From Spirosoma arboris (lineage in GTDB: Bacteria; Bacteroidota; Bacteroidia; Cytophagales; Spirosomataceae), in contig NZ_WPIN01000028.1 of the NCBI RefSeq assembly GCF_009754945.1, positions 1 through 64,000 on the forward strand: DNA of 64,000 bases, given 5' to 3'. Both the position numbers and the translations under genes were made by a program. The notes under the pieces are model-generated. The model was given only the letters and a program-made list of their open reading frames with translations. It made no database searches and had not been told where the DNA came from. This document shows, piece by piece, positions 52,704 through 61,431 of the stretch (the first letter of the stretch is position 1; each line of letters starts with the position of its first letter).

Positions 52704-53933
52704 ATGCAATTCAATTGGCTTGCATTTGCCGTTCCACTGTTCCTGTTCTTTATGGGCGTGGAATATCTTGTCGCGAAAAGGCAGAAGAAGAGTTATTTTC
52801 AATTCAATAATTCAATAGCGAATCTGAACGTCGGTATTGCCGAGCGACTGCTGGATAGCTTCACGGTTGGTGTGTTTTACTTCGTGTACGACTACCTGCA
52901 TCAGCATTACGCACTGCTCGACATCCGGTCTAATGTCTGGGGTTGGCTAGGCGTGTTCATCGCAACGGACTTTGTCTGGTATTGGTATCACCGATTGGCG
53001 CACGAAATCAACCTATTTTGGGCAGTTCATATCGTACATCACCAAAGCGACGACTTCAACTATACGGTTTCTGCCCGAATTACCGTTTTTCAGGCCATTG
53101 TACGCACGGGTTTCTGGTCTATTTTGCCTGTTATTGGTTTTCCAGCGGAGATGATTACGACCATTCTCCTGCTTCACGGCTTATATCCTTTTTTTATACA
53201 TACCCGCACAATTGGCAAACTGGGTTGGCTTGAGTACGTATTAGTTACGCCCTCACACCACCGGGTTCACCATGCCAGTAACCCCGAATATCTGGACAAA
53301 AATTACGGCGACGTGCTTATTATCTGGGACAAACTATTTGGCACATTTAGGGAAGAACAGGCAGAGCCAGTTTATGGATTGACCAAGCCACTGGATAGCC
53401 ATAGTTTTTTATGGCAGCATTTTCACGGACTACTCGAAGTGCTCGTAGCCGCTCGGCGGGCAAACGGCTGGTCAGCGAAAGTGCGTGTGTTGTTCGGTCG
53501 GCCTGATTCGATTGATCCCGGCATTCGGGAGGAATTGGAAGGGCGTTTTTTATCAGCCGATACGGCAGGGCGTTTAACTATTCACCATAAAAGCCGCCGG
53601 TTTAAAGGGTATGTAATTGGGCAAATGGCTGGTATCCTCATGATTCTGTTCGCTTTTCTGCTGATTGAAGCCTACGTTCCTGCTTATCTTCAGTTGCTGA
53701 CGGCTTTGTTTATATTACTCACCCTGATCAACTGCGGTGCCTTGCTTGAACAGCGTCAATGGGTACTGTATCTTGAAATTGGTCGGGTGGCAGTCCTTTG
53801 GCTTGCTCTTTATACTGTTTTAGGTTACCCCATGATCATTGTGCTGGGCTACATTGGGGCCCTGTCGCTTTGGGCGTATTTCTCTGGCATTCAAAAACGA
53901 TATTTTCACTTACTCTACGGTTCCTCACTATGA
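52704..53933 (+). CDS. Sterol desaturase / fatty acid hydroxylase family membrane protein
   Basis: 409 residues and about eight helices. The histidine boxes are complete: WYHRLAHEINLFWAVHIVHH (HxxxH and HxxHH) and the later SHHRVHHASNPEYLD. Spacing agrees with the di-iron fatty acid hydroxylase superfamily. N-terminal MGVEYLVAKRQKKSYFQFNN and the VFIATDFVWYWYHR helix are typical for sterol-desaturase-like proteins of Bacteroidota. The C-terminal third adds four helices beyond the catalytic domain. It probably hydroxylates a lipid or membrane-soluble compound. Its stop overlaps the next start (ATGA), so translation is coupled. Confidence 0.92.
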   Translation: MQFNWLAFAVPLFLFFMGVEYLVAKRQKKSYFQFNNSIANLNVGIAERLLDSFTVGVFYFVYDYLHQHYALLDIRSNVWGWLGVFIATDFVWYWYHRLAHEINLFWAVHIVHHQSDDFNYTVSARITVFQAIVRTGFWSILPVIGFPAEMITTILLLHGLYPFFIHTRTIGKLGWLEYVLVTPSHHRVHHASNPEYLDKNYGDVLIIWDKLFGTFREEQAEPVYGLTKPLDSHSFLWQHFHGLLEVLVAARRANGWSAKVRVLFGRPDSIDPGIREELEGRFLSADTAGRLTIHHKSRRFKGYVIGQMAGILMILFAFLLIEAYVPAYLQLLTALFILLTLINCGALLEQRQWVLYLEIGRVAVLWLALYTVLGYPMIIVLGYIGALSLWAYFSGIQKRYFHLLYGSSL

Positions 53934-54886
53934 AACGCACTGATTCATCAAACAAGACGCTAAACATCTATTCGGGTAGTTTTTTCGGTTTGTGGTTATT
54001 AGCTATGCTAGCCACAGTGGGCTGGCGAGCCACAGATGAACCATCTTACAAAGCACAGATTGACGAGTGGCATCAGAACCGACTGAAATCGCTCAAAAGT
54101 GAATCGGGCTGGCTGAATGTAGCGGGCTTGTTTTGGTTGAAGGAAGGCGAGAATAAAGTAGGTGGTGATCCTGGCAATGATATTACGTTTCCGTCTGGCA
54201 AGTCACCCGCTCAATTGGGTACGTTTCAACTCACCAAGGGTACAGTCACATTTACGCACGCGCCCGAAGCCGCTGTACTTGTTGACAAACCAACTACCGG
54301 TACAGAAAAGCCGCAACCTGTTCTGACAACAGAAACGATTTTCTCACCTGAAAGTAAAAAGGTGGTAACCCTGCAACATGGATCGCTCCGATGGTTCATT
54401 ATTAAACGGGGTGAAAAATACGGCGTTCGGTTGCGCGACCTGGAAAGTCCACTTCTGAGCGAATTTCACGGAATCGACCGCTATCCTGTAGACGAAACCT
54501 GGAAAGTAAAAGCTCGTCTGGAAGTGCCATCGGAGCCCAAAACGATTCCAATTATGGATGTGATTGGCCAAATTTCGCAATATCCACTAGCAGGTACGCT
54601 CGTGTTTGAGCGGGCGGGTAAAACGTATCGGCTGGATGCTGCGGGCGAAGGCGAAAAGCTGTTTATTCTATTCGGCGATCCGACCAATACGCACGAAACC
54701 TACGGCTCTGGTCGGTTCCTGTACGCGGCTAAAGCTGGCTCTGACGGTACAACAACACTCGATTTTAATCAGGCCATCAACCCACCTTGTGCCTTCACTG
54801 CATTTGCTACCTGTCCGTTGCCGCCTAAACAAAACAAGCTGGCACTGGCAGTTACCGCGGGTGAAAAACGCTACGGCGATCACTGA
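53930..54886 (+). CDS. DUF1684 protein, membrane-anchored
   Basis: 318 residues from ATG overlapping the previous stop; an upstream in-frame methionine lies inside the neighbour gene. N-terminal hydrophobic anchor (SFFGLWLLAMLATVGWRAT), then the DUF1684 pattern: EWHQNRLKSLKSESGWLNVA, GLFWLKEGENKVGGDPGNDI, IKRGEKYGVRLRDLESPL, FHGIDRYPVDETWKVKARLE, and GSGRFLYAAKAGSDGTTTLD with a CAFTAFATCPLPPKQNKL end. The family is common in Bacteroidota and Actinobacteria and has no assigned biochemistry that I know. Coupling to the hydroxylase suggests a linked role at the membrane. Confidence 0.9.
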   Translation: MKRTDSSNKTLNIYSGSFFGLWLLAMLATVGWRATDEPSYKAQIDEWHQNRLKSLKSESGWLNVAGLFWLKEGENKVGGDPGNDITFPSGKSPAQLGTFQLTKGTVTFTHAPEAAVLVDKPTTGTEKPQPVLTTETIFSPESKKVVTLQHGSLRWFIIKRGEKYGVRLRDLESPLLSEFHGIDRYPVDETWKVKARLEVPSEPKTIPIMDVIGQISQYPLAGTLVFERAGKTYRLDAAGEGEKLFILFGDPTNTHETYGSGRFLYAAKAGSDGTTTLDFNQAINPPCAFTAFATCPLPPKQNKLALAVTAGEKRYGDH

Positions 54887-54891
54887 CAGCT

Positions 54892-55182
54892 ATGCAACGT
54901 AATTTCGATAACAATGGCGTCGACTACTTTCATAGCCTGGCTTATCAGGATCAGTTAAATCTGATTTGGCAACAAGGCACACTCCTCGAAGCGCGACGGA
55001 TTCCTGGTTTCTGGCTGCATTTGTACGCCGTTAATACATTTTTTGTGGAGATGTGGATTTGCCAGCGAAAGTATAGTGCTAATTTGGTGCGCGTTCTGGC
55101 CGACACTAACGAACTTGACCCTTATATCGACAAGCTATCGCTCGGTGAACTGTTTTCCGATGGCTACAATACGGCTTTGTAA
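54892..55182 (+). CDS. Small cytoplasmic hypothetical protein
   Basis: 96 residues without signal peptide. It is strongly aromatic: DYFHSLAYQDQLNLIWQQGT, LLEARRIPGFWLHLYAVNTF, FVEMWICQRK. I do not recognise a family. It begins 5 nt after the DUF1684 stop and ends 6 nt before the aminotransferase, so it is a real member of the operon by spacing and composition. Confidence 0.8.
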   Translation: MQRNFDNNGVDYFHSLAYQDQLNLIWQQGTLLEARRIPGFWLHLYAVNTFFVEMWICQRKYSANLVRVLADTNELDPYIDKLSLGELFSDGYNTAL

Positions 55183-55188
55183 GTACCA

Positions 55189-56355
55189 ATGACTAACCAC
55201 ATAACTACACTGGCGAATCTCAAATCCAAACTACCGACTGTTGGCACGACGATCTTTACGGTCATGTCAAAACTGGCGGCTGAAACCGGCGCTATCAATC
55301 TATCGCAGGGCTTTCCGGGCTTCGATTGTTCGCCTGAATTAGTGTCGTTGGTTGAAAAATACTTGCGGAATGGGTTTAATCAGTACGCGCCCATGACGGG
55401 AGTTCCGGCTTTGCGAGAGGCACTGGCTCAGAAAACGGCCGATCAGTACGGGGTAAATTATGATCCCGAAACGGAAATTACGGTTACGTCGGGGGCGACC
55501 GAGGCCATTTTTGCGGCTGTCACGGCAGTGGTTCGTCCGGGCGATGAGGTACTGGTATTTGAACCTGCCTACGACAGCTACGTGCCCGCTATTGATCTGA
55601 ACGGTGGTATACCCGTTTACGTCACGCTAACCCCGCCCGACTATAGCATTGACTGGCAGGCAGTGCGCGAGAAAATCACGGATAAAACCCGGCTGATTCT
55701 GGTCAATACACCCCATAATCCAAGTGGCCACGTCTGGACGACGGATGATCTGGATCAACTGGCGAACCTGATACGTGATCGTGACATCTGGATCGTAAGT
55801 GACGAAGTGTATGAACACATTCTGTTCGATGGGCGAATCCATAATTCACTCATGACACACCCCGAGTTGCGGGAGCGCACGTTTATCATCGGTTCATTTG
55901 GTAAAACGTTTCACATTACTGGCTGGAAAATAGGCTATTGCTTAGCTCCGAAAGAACTAAGTACTGAGTTTCGGAAGATTCATCAGTATCTGACGTTCAG
56001 CACAGTTACGCCAATTCAATATGCACTGGCCGATTATCTGAAAAATCCAGATCATTACCGTCAGTTACCAGATTTCTACCAGCACAAGCGCGACCTGTTT
56101 CTGGCTGGTTTGCAAGGTTCTCGATTTACCTGGAAACCGGCGGAGGGGAGTTTCTTTCAAACAGTTTCGTATACCGCTATTACCGATGAGCCAGACTATG
56201 ATTTAGCCATTCGACTGACTAAAGAAATTGGCGTCGCTTCGATTCCGGTTTCGGTATTTTACCATCAGAAAAACGATTACAAAATTCTGCGGTTCTGCTT
56301 TGCCAAAGACGATGCCATTCTGAAGGAAGCCGCCGAACGATTGCGTAAATTGTAA
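55189..56355 (+). CDS. PLP-dependent aminotransferase, class I (methionine/kynurenine aminotransferase type)
   Basis: 388 residues. INLSQGFPGFDCSPELV, NQYAPMTGVPALREALAQKT, TVTSGATEAIFAAVTAVVRP, VNTPHNPSGHVW, DIWIVSDEVYEHILFDG and the PLP lysine in SFGKTFHITGWKIGYC (near 239) are all present, as is the closing FRFC-like ILRFCFAKDD. The fold-type I subgroup with 'LSQGFP.F' covers bacterial methionine aminotransferase (YbdL-like) and eukaryotic kynurenine aminotransferase. It uses 2-oxo acids as acceptor. Within this operon it may process an amino acid or amine precursor, which is inference. Confidence 0.93.
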   Translation: MTNHITTLANLKSKLPTVGTTIFTVMSKLAAETGAINLSQGFPGFDCSPELVSLVEKYLRNGFNQYAPMTGVPALREALAQKTADQYGVNYDPETEITVTSGATEAIFAAVTAVVRPGDEVLVFEPAYDSYVPAIDLNGGIPVYVTLTPPDYSIDWQAVREKITDKTRLILVNTPHNPSGHVWTTDDLDQLANLIRDRDIWIVSDEVYEHILFDGRIHNSLMTHPELRERTFIIGSFGKTFHITGWKIGYCLAPKELSTEFRKIHQYLTFSTVTPIQYALADYLKNPDHYRQLPDFYQHKRDLFLAGLQGSRFTWKPAEGSFFQTVSYTAITDEPDYDLAIRLTKEIGVASIPVSVFYHQKNDYKILRFCFAKDDAILKEAAERLRKL

Positions 56356-56367
56356 TTTTATTTGCTT

Positions 56368-56919
56368 ATGCCCCGCATTACTCCCCTTCCGTACAACGAA
56401 GCAACGCCTGATGTTCAGGCCGCTTTTGATGCACACGTTGCCGATCATGCCGGCAGCCGCATCACCAACATGAAAGCCACACTAGGGCGCTCGCTGCTGG
56501 CCTTTCAGGTGTATATGCAGTGGTATCCATTGTACGAACAGGTGAAGGGGATTGTAGGTGATCGACTGGCGTATTTGTATGCCCATGCCATTTCAGAAGG
56601 GTCGGATTGCCCGGTGTGCACCACGTTTTTTCGCCGAATCATCATCGACAATGGCGAGCGACCCGAAGACATTCAGCTGACAGAGCATGAACAGGACGTC
56701 ATTAACTTCGGAAGTGCCATTGCGCAGAATAAAGGCGACGTTTCGGATGAAATCTATGCACCCATTGCTGAACGTTATACCGATGCGCAAATCGTAGTAC
56801 TGGTCGCTTTTGCGGGTCAGATGATTGCGACCAATATCTTCAATAATGTTCTGGAGGTAACTGTTGATGAATATCTCTATCCCTATCTTCCGCTAACCCA
56901 ACCACAAACTCACCCGTAA
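56368..56919 (+). CDS. Carboxymuconolactone-decarboxylase/AhpD-like protein
   Basis: 183 residues from ATG (MPRITPLPYNEATPDVQAAF). All-helical protein with the CxxC of the AhpD-like fold in AISEGSDCPVCTTFFRRIII (near 74-77), and helices GRSLLAFQVYMQWYPLYEQV and IVVLVAFAGQMIATNIFNNV. Family members are alkylhydroperoxidase-like or decarboxylases; a redox function through the cysteine pair is plausible. It begins 12 nt after the aminotransferase and ends 3 nt before the SDR. Confidence 0.82.
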   Translation: MPRITPLPYNEATPDVQAAFDAHVADHAGSRITNMKATLGRSLLAFQVYMQWYPLYEQVKGIVGDRLAYLYAHAISEGSDCPVCTTFFRRIIIDNGERPEDIQLTEHEQDVINFGSAIAQNKGDVSDEIYAPIAERYTDAQIVVLVAFAGQMIATNIFNNVLEVTVDEYLYPYLPLTQPQTHP

Positions 56920-56922
56920 CTC

Positions 56923-57726
56923 ATGGCTGATTTACAAGGCAAAGTGGCCTTCATTACGGGCGCTGCTCACGGTCAAGGTAGAGCTGTGGCGCTGACATTG
57001 GCCAAAGAGGGAATCCATATTGTGGCCTTCGATCTGGCTAAACCATTAACGTATCCGGGCTATGCCCTTGGCTCCGAAAGTGAGCTGGAGTCATTAAAAC
57101 GAGCGGTTGAAGCCTTAGGCGTGACATGTCTGAGTGTGCAGGGTGATGTTCGACGGGATGAGGATATAAAACCGGCTGTCGATACCGCTGTCGCTGAATT
57201 TGGACGGATCGATATTCTGTTTAATAATGCGGGGATCTGTGCCTACGGACTGGTTCATGAATTGCCCGAAGAAGAATGGGATGCTACGATCGACATCAAT
57301 CTGAAAGGCGCCTGGCTGGTAGCTAAACGCGTGATTCCGGTCATGATGGAGCAGAAATCGGGTGTTATAATCAATAATTCATCCATCGCCGGGCTGCGGG
57401 GTATGAATCGCCTGAGCCACTATGCAGCCTCGAAATGGGGGCTGGTTGGCCTGACGAAATCGTGGGCAATTGAGCTGGCTCCTTACACTATTCGGGTCAA
57501 TTCCATTCACCCAACGGGTGTAAACACACCCATGAACGACGGACTGGCTGAACTGGAAGGCACGACTACGCAGGAAATAGCCGAACGTTCGGCGGGCAAT
57601 CTGCTACCCGTTCCCTGGGTTGAACCCGAAGATGTTTCGGCTATGGTCTTGTATTTGGTTTCTGATGGCGCCCGCTATGTAACGGGTGCGCAGTTTGTAC
57701 TGGACGCAGGCTTGCTGACTCGCTGA
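56923..57726 (+). CDS. Short-chain dehydrogenase/reductase, classical (mycofactocin-coupled-like)
   Basis: 267 residues. Cofactor motif VAFITGAAHGQGRAVALTLA, the D-rich HIVAFDLAKPLTYPGYAL insert after strand 2, LFNNAGICAYG, and catalytic Ser-Tyr-Lys (NNSSIAGL near 152, SHYAASKWGLVG near 167-171), then VNSIHPTGVNTPM. The 'GAA.GQGR' motif and the insert after strand 2 are what I associate with NAD-dependent SDRs described as mycofactocin-coupled in Actinobacteria. No mycofactocin gene is present here. It likely oxidises an alcohol made by one of the two hydroxylases upstream, which is inference. Last gene of the operon. Confidence 0.92.
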   Translation: MADLQGKVAFITGAAHGQGRAVALTLAKEGIHIVAFDLAKPLTYPGYALGSESELESLKRAVEALGVTCLSVQGDVRRDEDIKPAVDTAVAEFGRIDILFNNAGICAYGLVHELPEEEWDATIDINLKGAWLVAKRVIPVMMEQKSGVIINNSSIAGLRGMNRLSHYAASKWGLVGLTKSWAIELAPYTIRVNSIHPTGVNTPMNDGLAELEGTTTQEIAERSAGNLLPVPWVEPEDVSAMVLYLVSDGARYVTGAQFVLDAGLLTR

Positions 57727-57747
57727 TTGGTAGCGGGCCGGGCTACT

Positions 57748-59034
57748 TTACACCATTGGTAGTAACGGAAATTGGCCCATTAATACAGTCTGAATATCGC
57801 TGGGTGGCAGGTTGAGCCATTGTTGTAAAACTGTTGCGTAAACGGATCGGAAGTCATGTTGCATGGCCACATTATCGTTGACCGTTACATTAGTCGGCAA
57901 TTGCGGATTTGTTCCGATTATACCACCTTTGACGGCATTGCCAAAATAAAAAACCGGGGCAGCCGCGCCGTGATCTGTACCTCCGCTGGCATTGGATTTG
58001 ATTCGCCGACCAAACTCCGAAAACGTCATACCCATCACCCGATCGGCGGCATTCAAGCCTTTCAAATCGTCCATAAACGCACCAACGGCTTCGGATACCC
58101 TGCGCAGCAATTGAGCCTGCACACCCGTCGTTGTGTCGTCAGGCTCAACCTGTTTTGCGTGCGTATCGAAACCGCTTAGACTCACCAGGTATACTTTGGT
58201 TCGAAGGCCACCCGCTACCAATCGGGCTACAATTTTCAATTGATCGGCAAGGGGATTTTTACCTGGTGCGGGGTACTTATCTGATTGTTTTGTAACGCTT
58301 TGAGCTGCTTTCTTGATCACTCCTGCATACTGATCCGTTTTCTGCGAAACTTTTTCCAGATACGCCAATTGGTCACCCCATCGGGTATTGGGCACTGTTT
58401 CGGTTTTGTCCTCAACGAGGTCATAAAAAGAAGCCGGATTGCTGATGGCTAACCCCATTGGGAACGCTGGCCCCTGAAACGCCGACGCAACGACCGAACC
58501 TATTTGAATGGCTAATGGATCGGGCATGGTTTCTGTCGGGTACTTTTCGGGAAAGCCCGGAAACGTATCGTTCAGGTAACGACCCGCCCAGCCCGTATTC
58601 AGAATTTTGTCGGAATCGGACCCCGTCATCCAGATGTCGGTGGCGCGGAAATGGGAGAAGTTTGGTTTGGGGTAACTGACAGCCTGAACGATACCCGCTT
58701 TCCCTTCATTGAAAAGCTGTTGTATTTCGGAGAGCGCGGGATGTATCGCCGTAGCATCGGCCCCGTTCAACTTCAGGATTTTGTTCTGTGGTAGAGCAAT
58801 GTTTGGGCGTGCTGCCTGATAAGCACCGTATTGGTCGACCGGAATAACCGTATTCAAGCCATCATTTCCGCCGACAAGCTGAATAAGCACCAACACCCGG
58901 TCGTTTGGTAGGTCGTGCCCAATGGCGGGCATCAATGACGTTTGGGCCATTACCCGAATCGAAAAGCCATTCAGAAACTGAGGCAGCACGACCCCAGCCA
59001 GGGCAGTATGTTTTATGAAGTCTCGACGTTGCAT
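57748..59034 (-). CDS. DUF1501 secreted protein (sulfatase-like fold), Tat signal
   Basis: 428 residues from MQRRDFIKHTALAGVVLPQF, a twin-arginine signal. The longer frame upstream adds no signal-like sequence. Family marks: VLVLIQLVGGNDGLNTVIPV, HPALSEIQQLFNEGKAGIVQ, YPKPNFSHFRATDIWMTGS, TGWAGRYLNDTFPG, SLSGFDTHAKQ, GMTFSEFGRRIKSNASGGTD and HGAAAPVFYFG. The family has an alkaline-phosphatase-like fold, a Tat export route and no firm function. It forms a co-directional pair with the DUF1800 gene 70 nt upstream, a very common partnership. Confidence 0.93.
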   Translation of the reverse strand: MQRRDFIKHTALAGVVLPQFLNGFSIRVMAQTSLMPAIGHDLPNDRVLVLIQLVGGNDGLNTVIPVDQYGAYQAARPNIALPQNKILKLNGADATAIHPALSEIQQLFNEGKAGIVQAVSYPKPNFSHFRATDIWMTGSDSDKILNTGWAGRYLNDTFPGFPEKYPTETMPDPLAIQIGSVVASAFQGPAFPMGLAISNPASFYDLVEDKTETVPNTRWGDQLAYLEKVSQKTDQYAGVIKKAAQSVTKQSDKYPAPGKNPLADQLKIVARLVAGGLRTKVYLVSLSGFDTHAKQVEPDDTTTGVQAQLLRRVSEAVGAFMDDLKGLNAADRVMGMTFSEFGRRIKSNASGGTDHGAAAPVFYFGNAVKGGIIGTNPQLPTNVTVNDNVAMQHDFRSVYATVLQQWLNLPPSDIQTVLMGQFPLLPMV

Positions 59035-59104
59035 AATTAAAGAGCGAAAGAGTGAATAAGTGAAAGAGCGTAAACTGGAATGGGCCATTTTCGCTCATTC
59101 GCCA

Positions 59105-60709
59105 TTAGGTTAGTTGATACTGAGGTAGATTCATCAGGTATTTGTACAAGCTCTTTAACTTCTTTGTTACGTTGGTTTTGTTCGCGGCATCGTCGGGAGT
59201 GGTGGTCAGATTTTGCCAGGCCTGTGTCCAGTAATGATCCGACATGCCACCCTGCAAGCCCGACAGTAAAATGCTCGTTTTTATGTACTGCTTGTCTTTG
59301 TCAGGTAAATCGATGGCATACAGTCGCCGGACAGCATCGTCAATCAGTGCTGCCGGATCAGCAGGGTTGGGTAAGGATTGAGTGAATGCCACGACATCGA
59401 TCAGCAGCTTTTTGCCGTTCCGGCCAATGTTGCCGTTGGTCATTCCGTCCGAAAAAACATTACGCTTGGGAAGCGTATCGGAGTTTACCCAGAGCTTATC
59501 GAACATGGGTTCCTGATAATAGGCAGGCCAACCCGCCACGTTTGGTGGGTCGCCGATATTCTGTTGCATGCTAGCCGTCTGATTCTGAATGGCCGACCAA
59601 AGCCCATATTGATCGGCATAGGCTGTGGCATCAGGAAAAGCAATGCCATATTCCCGACAGAGACCTATCGTAAAATCAAGCGGACTTTTAATGAGTACCC
59701 CTCGGTTAGTGGTATCAAAAAAATGCTGACTCCCGAACAGTTCGCGCAACACGGGTTTGATCTCATACTTATTGGATCGGAATACAGCCGCTAACGGTGT
59801 AATGACCTTGGCTTCAGTATCGGCATCAATCTCATGATAAACGAAATACCGATAGAGCTTTCGGCAGATAAACCGGGCCACTTCATCCTGCGCGAAAATC
59901 ATGGTGAGCAGGTCATCCAGTTCCTGTTCACCCTCCGATCCGCGACGGCCTTTGATGGTCGTATTCTGGTAAAAGTCTGAAAAGGTTTTGTCGTTGCTGT
60001 CATGCCGACCAGGATCAAAAATGCTGACGAACGTAGTGGTATCGTTCCGGAAACCAGTCAATACTTTCGCGGCTGCTTTTACATCTGCTTCGGTGTAGTG
60101 CGAACCTGGGCCTTTTCCCACTGTGAACAATTCCTGCAACTCACGACCGTAATTTTCGTCGGGCGCTTTTTTGTTGTTGGACGTTCCATTGAGGTACTTC
60201 AGCATGGCCGGGTCTTTCGTCACGGCTTTGACCAGATCTTTGAAATTGCCCAGCGCATGCGTACGTATCAATGCATTATTGCGGTAACACATCAGCGCAT
60301 TATCGACCATGTTGGTTTCGGTAACGAAATGGTTGTGCCAGAAGACCACCATCTTTTCGCGCAGGGTACGATTCTGATTTAGCATCAGGCCCAGCCACCA
60401 CGCTTTAAAGGAGTTTTTTCGCCGACCGTTATTCATACCATCGTAGTTGATGGAGGTCGTCCAGGTTTCGCCGGCCGCTATTTCGTCGTCGGTGAATTTA
60501 TCGTCGTTGTAGTTATTAATGGGTGGAGCCGGAGCTGGCTCATCAACCAGTAATTCGTTCAACGCCTTTTTGAGCGAGAGCGTTTGTAGGTGCGCAACGT
60601 CGTCAGGTTTCGCTCCAAACATCGTGCGTCGAAGCAAATGCTTTACGTCGTCGGATGTCCATTTTGTGCGGAATGGCTCAAGCTGAGCCTGGGTTCCAGT
60701 GTTCTCCAT
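59105..60709 (-). CDS. DUF1800 protein
   Basis: 534 residues, no clear signal peptide. Starts FRTKWTSDDVKHLLRRTMFG and AKPDDVAHLQTLSLKKALNE, later REKMVVFWHNHFVTETNMVD, NYGRELQELFTVGKGPGSHY and TEADVKAAAKVLTGFR, then RFICRKLYRYFVYHEID and PPNVAGWPAYYQEPMFDKLW. These are the standard DUF1800 features. Function unknown; the family nearly always occurs beside DUF1501 and the two are assumed to work together outside the cytoplasm. Both genes read on the minus strand with 70 nt between. Confidence 0.93.
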   Translation of the reverse strand: MENTGTQAQLEPFRTKWTSDDVKHLLRRTMFGAKPDDVAHLQTLSLKKALNELLVDEPAPAPPINNYNDDKFTDDEIAAGETWTTSINYDGMNNGRRKNSFKAWWLGLMLNQNRTLREKMVVFWHNHFVTETNMVDNALMCYRNNALIRTHALGNFKDLVKAVTKDPAMLKYLNGTSNNKKAPDENYGRELQELFTVGKGPGSHYTEADVKAAAKVLTGFRNDTTTFVSIFDPGRHDSNDKTFSDFYQNTTIKGRRGSEGEQELDDLLTMIFAQDEVARFICRKLYRYFVYHEIDADTEAKVITPLAAVFRSNKYEIKPVLRELFGSQHFFDTTNRGVLIKSPLDFTIGLCREYGIAFPDATAYADQYGLWSAIQNQTASMQQNIGDPPNVAGWPAYYQEPMFDKLWVNSDTLPKRNVFSDGMTNGNIGRNGKKLLIDVVAFTQSLPNPADPAALIDDAVRRLYAIDLPDKDKQYIKTSILLSGLQGGMSDHYWTQAWQNLTTTPDDAANKTNVTKKLKSLYKYLMNLPQYQLT

Positions 60710-60902
60710 ACTGTTGATTCGTGTGGTTAACTATCCCTCAGGTAGGTTATTAACACGAAACAGGACGTACTGGACCACTTTTAATAGAAGTTTAACTGAA
60801 ATAAGGCGATCCCATTCACTCAACCATCCTTACTTTCTCGCCATTCATCCAGTCCGCCGACCGTTCCAGTAGTTTGCAATACATAGTACCAGCCATAGCC
60901 TA

Positions 60903-60910
60903 TACCTTTG
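60903..60910 (+). promoter_or_regulatory. -7 element of the 60967 gene
   Basis: TACCTTTG is an exact TAnnTTTG match, 56 nt before the start codon. A TTTG lies upstream, but 26 nt away rather than the usual 19-20, so the -33 part is unclear. Confidence 0.45.
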
Positions 60911-60966
60911 ATTCAACAATCGGGAACAACCCCGCTAAACAGTAGACAACATAAAACATAACCATC

Positions 60967-61356
60967 ATGAAAACGCTCATCAAATCACTCGCATTAGCCC
61001 TTACTTTAGGTGTCGCTACGTCTGCCGCTACGTTCGCTGAGATCAACCCCGGCACAACAGCAGCTTCGTATCAATCGGCCATATACACAACAAACAGTGG
61101 AAAACTCAGCATCGCTCTTGATAAGCAAAAAGGTGGCGCCGTTGATGTTAGCCTGAAAGACGCCGAAGGCAAAGTAGTTTTCACGCGCCATCTGGGCAAA
61201 AACGAAAGCAAATACCGGACTCGCTTAAATTTGAGTGAACTAGCGGATGGCGTTTACCAAGTAGAGATCACCAATGGTGTTGAAACAACATCGCACAAAG
61301 TGACAATTGCCACGCAACAACCCGTAACACCTAGTCGTGTTATCGCGCTGAATTAA
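60967..61356 (+). CDS. Small secreted protein with an Ig-like/T9SS-like beta domain
   Basis: 129 residues. Signal peptide MKTLIKSLALALTLGVATSA, then a beta-sandwich: GKLSIALDKQKGGAVDVSLK, DAEGKVVFTRHLGKNESKYR, TRLNLSELADGVYQVEITNG and a closing strand TTSHKVTIA. The order 'v.l.d..GkvvF...l.....r..lnlseLadGvY.vei..' is that of T9SS-like carboxy-terminal domains, but a free-standing one without cargo. It may be a surface or periplasmic protein of that fold. It has its own -7 element and a strong terminator, so it is a monocistronic and possibly highly expressed gene. Confidence 0.78.
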   Translation: MKTLIKSLALALTLGVATSAATFAEINPGTTAASYQSAIYTTNSGKLSIALDKQKGGAVDVSLKDAEGKVVFTRHLGKNESKYRTRLNLSELADGVYQVEITNGVETTSHKVTIATQQPVTPSRVIALN

Positions 61357-61378
61357 TAATCACATCTGATAATGCAAC

Positions 61379-61414
61379 AAAGCCGCTCCTGATCATCGGG
61401 GGCGGCTTTTTTTT
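61379..61414 (+). terminator. Intrinsic terminator of the small secreted protein
   Basis: AAAGCCGC pairs with GCGGCTTT, extended inward by further G-C pairs, and followed by eight T. It lies between convergent genes; the plus-strand side has the T-run. Confidence 0.85.
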
Positions 61415-61431
61415 AATCTCCAGGTTTAGTA

